From contig DMTU01000307.1 of assembly GCA_003476595.1 (NCBI GenBank), positions 1,818-8,494 of the forward strand: a stretch of 6,677 nucleotides of DNA, written 5' to 3'. Numbering within the stretch: the stretch's first letter is position 1; each line of letters starts with the position of its first letter. The DNA comes from Acidimicrobiaceae bacterium (GTDB taxonomy: Bacteria; Actinomycetota; Acidimicrobiia; Acidimicrobiales; Salinilacustritrichaceae). The notes under the pieces were generated by a model. That model was not told the origin of the DNA. It saw nothing but the letters and a program-made list of their open reading frames with translations, and ran no database searches. Below are positions 6,470-6,677 of the stretch, one piece after another. Made by a program: the position numbers and the translations under genes.

Positions 6470-6677
6470 CTACGAGGGGTCCAGACCCAGCACCTCGAGC
6501 AGCTCGGCGAGCACGTCGGAGGCCAGTCCGACGACCGGATCCAGGAGGCCGCCACCCGGCGCCGGCGCGGGCGGCGCCGTGGTGGTGGTGGTGGTGGTGG
6601 TGGTGGTGGTGGTGACGGTGCTCGGCGTGGTGGTCGTGGCCGTGCCGCCGGGGTCGACGGTCGTCGGGTTGGCGGGC
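6470..6677 (-). CDS. C-terminal 68 residues of a Thr/Pro-rich, probably exported protein (5' end outside window)
   Basis: The minus-strand frame is open from the window edge to a TAG at 6470-6472. The visible end is a low-complexity linker (PANPTTVDPGGTATTTTPSTV), then twelve consecutive threonines, APPAPAPGGG and a final amphipathic to hydrophobic helix, LLDPVVGLASDVLAELLELV, followed by LGLDPS. Thr/Pro linkers of this kind are common in exported or surface proteins of high-GC actinobacteria, which is the only basis for suggesting export. The last helix carries Asp and Glu and is not a standard membrane anchor; it could be a membrane-surface or protein-binding helix. The main domain is outside the window, so no function is assigned. 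The frame is supported by GC3-rich codons, a plausible stop and the orderly composition. It is in the same orientation as the DivIVA-like gene, 77 bases upstream. Confidence 0.7.
   Translation of the reverse strand, partial: PANPTTVDPGGTATTTTPSTVTTTTTTTTTTTTAPPAPAPGGGLLDPVVGLASDVLAELLEVLGLDPS
6581..6613. repeat. (GGT)11 trinucleotide microsatellite
   Basis: Eleven uninterrupted GGT units on the + strand (ACC on the coding strand) give the threonine run of the partial minus-strand protein. All eleven codons are identical, unlike the mixed ACG/ACC threonines nearby, which points to recent slippage expansion and not to selection on amino acid sequence alone. Length changes by whole units stay in frame. 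Confidence 0.9.

Noticed and set aside
5191..6555. 454-codon minus-strand frame overlapping the DivIVA-like gene
   Set aside because: Arg/Gly-only low complexity with no domain; the alternative frame contains the DivIVA domain and coiled coil.
6373..6615. Plus-strand frame ending in eleven tryptophans
   Set aside because: The Trp run is simply the (GGT)n microsatellite read in the TGG frame; no real protein would look like this.

Overview
The window is very GC-rich, codes densely in GC3-biased codons, and holds three complete genes plus two genes cut by the window edges. The gene content points to a high-GC Actinomycetota. It includes a UPF0182 membrane protein, a DivIVA/Wag31-type N-terminal domain, Thr-rich (TTTTT) linkers and start codons without Shine-Dalgarno sequences. 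My best guess is the class Acidimicrobiia (Iamia/Ilumatobacter-like), but this rests on general style and not on a marker gene.

Layout: on the + strand, bases 1-744 are the 3' part of a hypothetical gene. After a 45-base gap with a dyad symmetry and a TANNNT hexamer comes a small coiled-coil protein (790-1212). Converging on it with only 10 bases between stops is a block of three minus-strand genes. Read in the direction of transcription these are: the C-terminus of a Thr/Pro-rich protein (6677-6470), a 693-residue DivIVA-like coiled-coil protein with an unusual Cys/His-rich C-terminal tail (6392-4311), and a 1003-residue seven-helix UPF0182 protein (4234-1223). The minus-strand genes are separated by 77 and 76 bases.

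Functionally the minus-strand block looks cell-envelope related: a polar or septal scaffold-like protein, a large membrane protein with a big extramembrane domain, and probably a surface or exported protein. How they cooperate cannot be read from the sequence. The most notable observation is the last ~65 residues of the DivIVA-like protein. They carry all four of its cysteines in the pattern C-x23-C-x3-H-x2-C-x-C, preceded by an 'AYALG...RVRWL' segment. This layout recalls the C-terminal part of phage Mu F / SPP1 gp7-type minor head proteins, and would be a strange partner for a DivIVA domain. No RNA genes, CRISPR arrays, insertion sequences or integration sites were seen.
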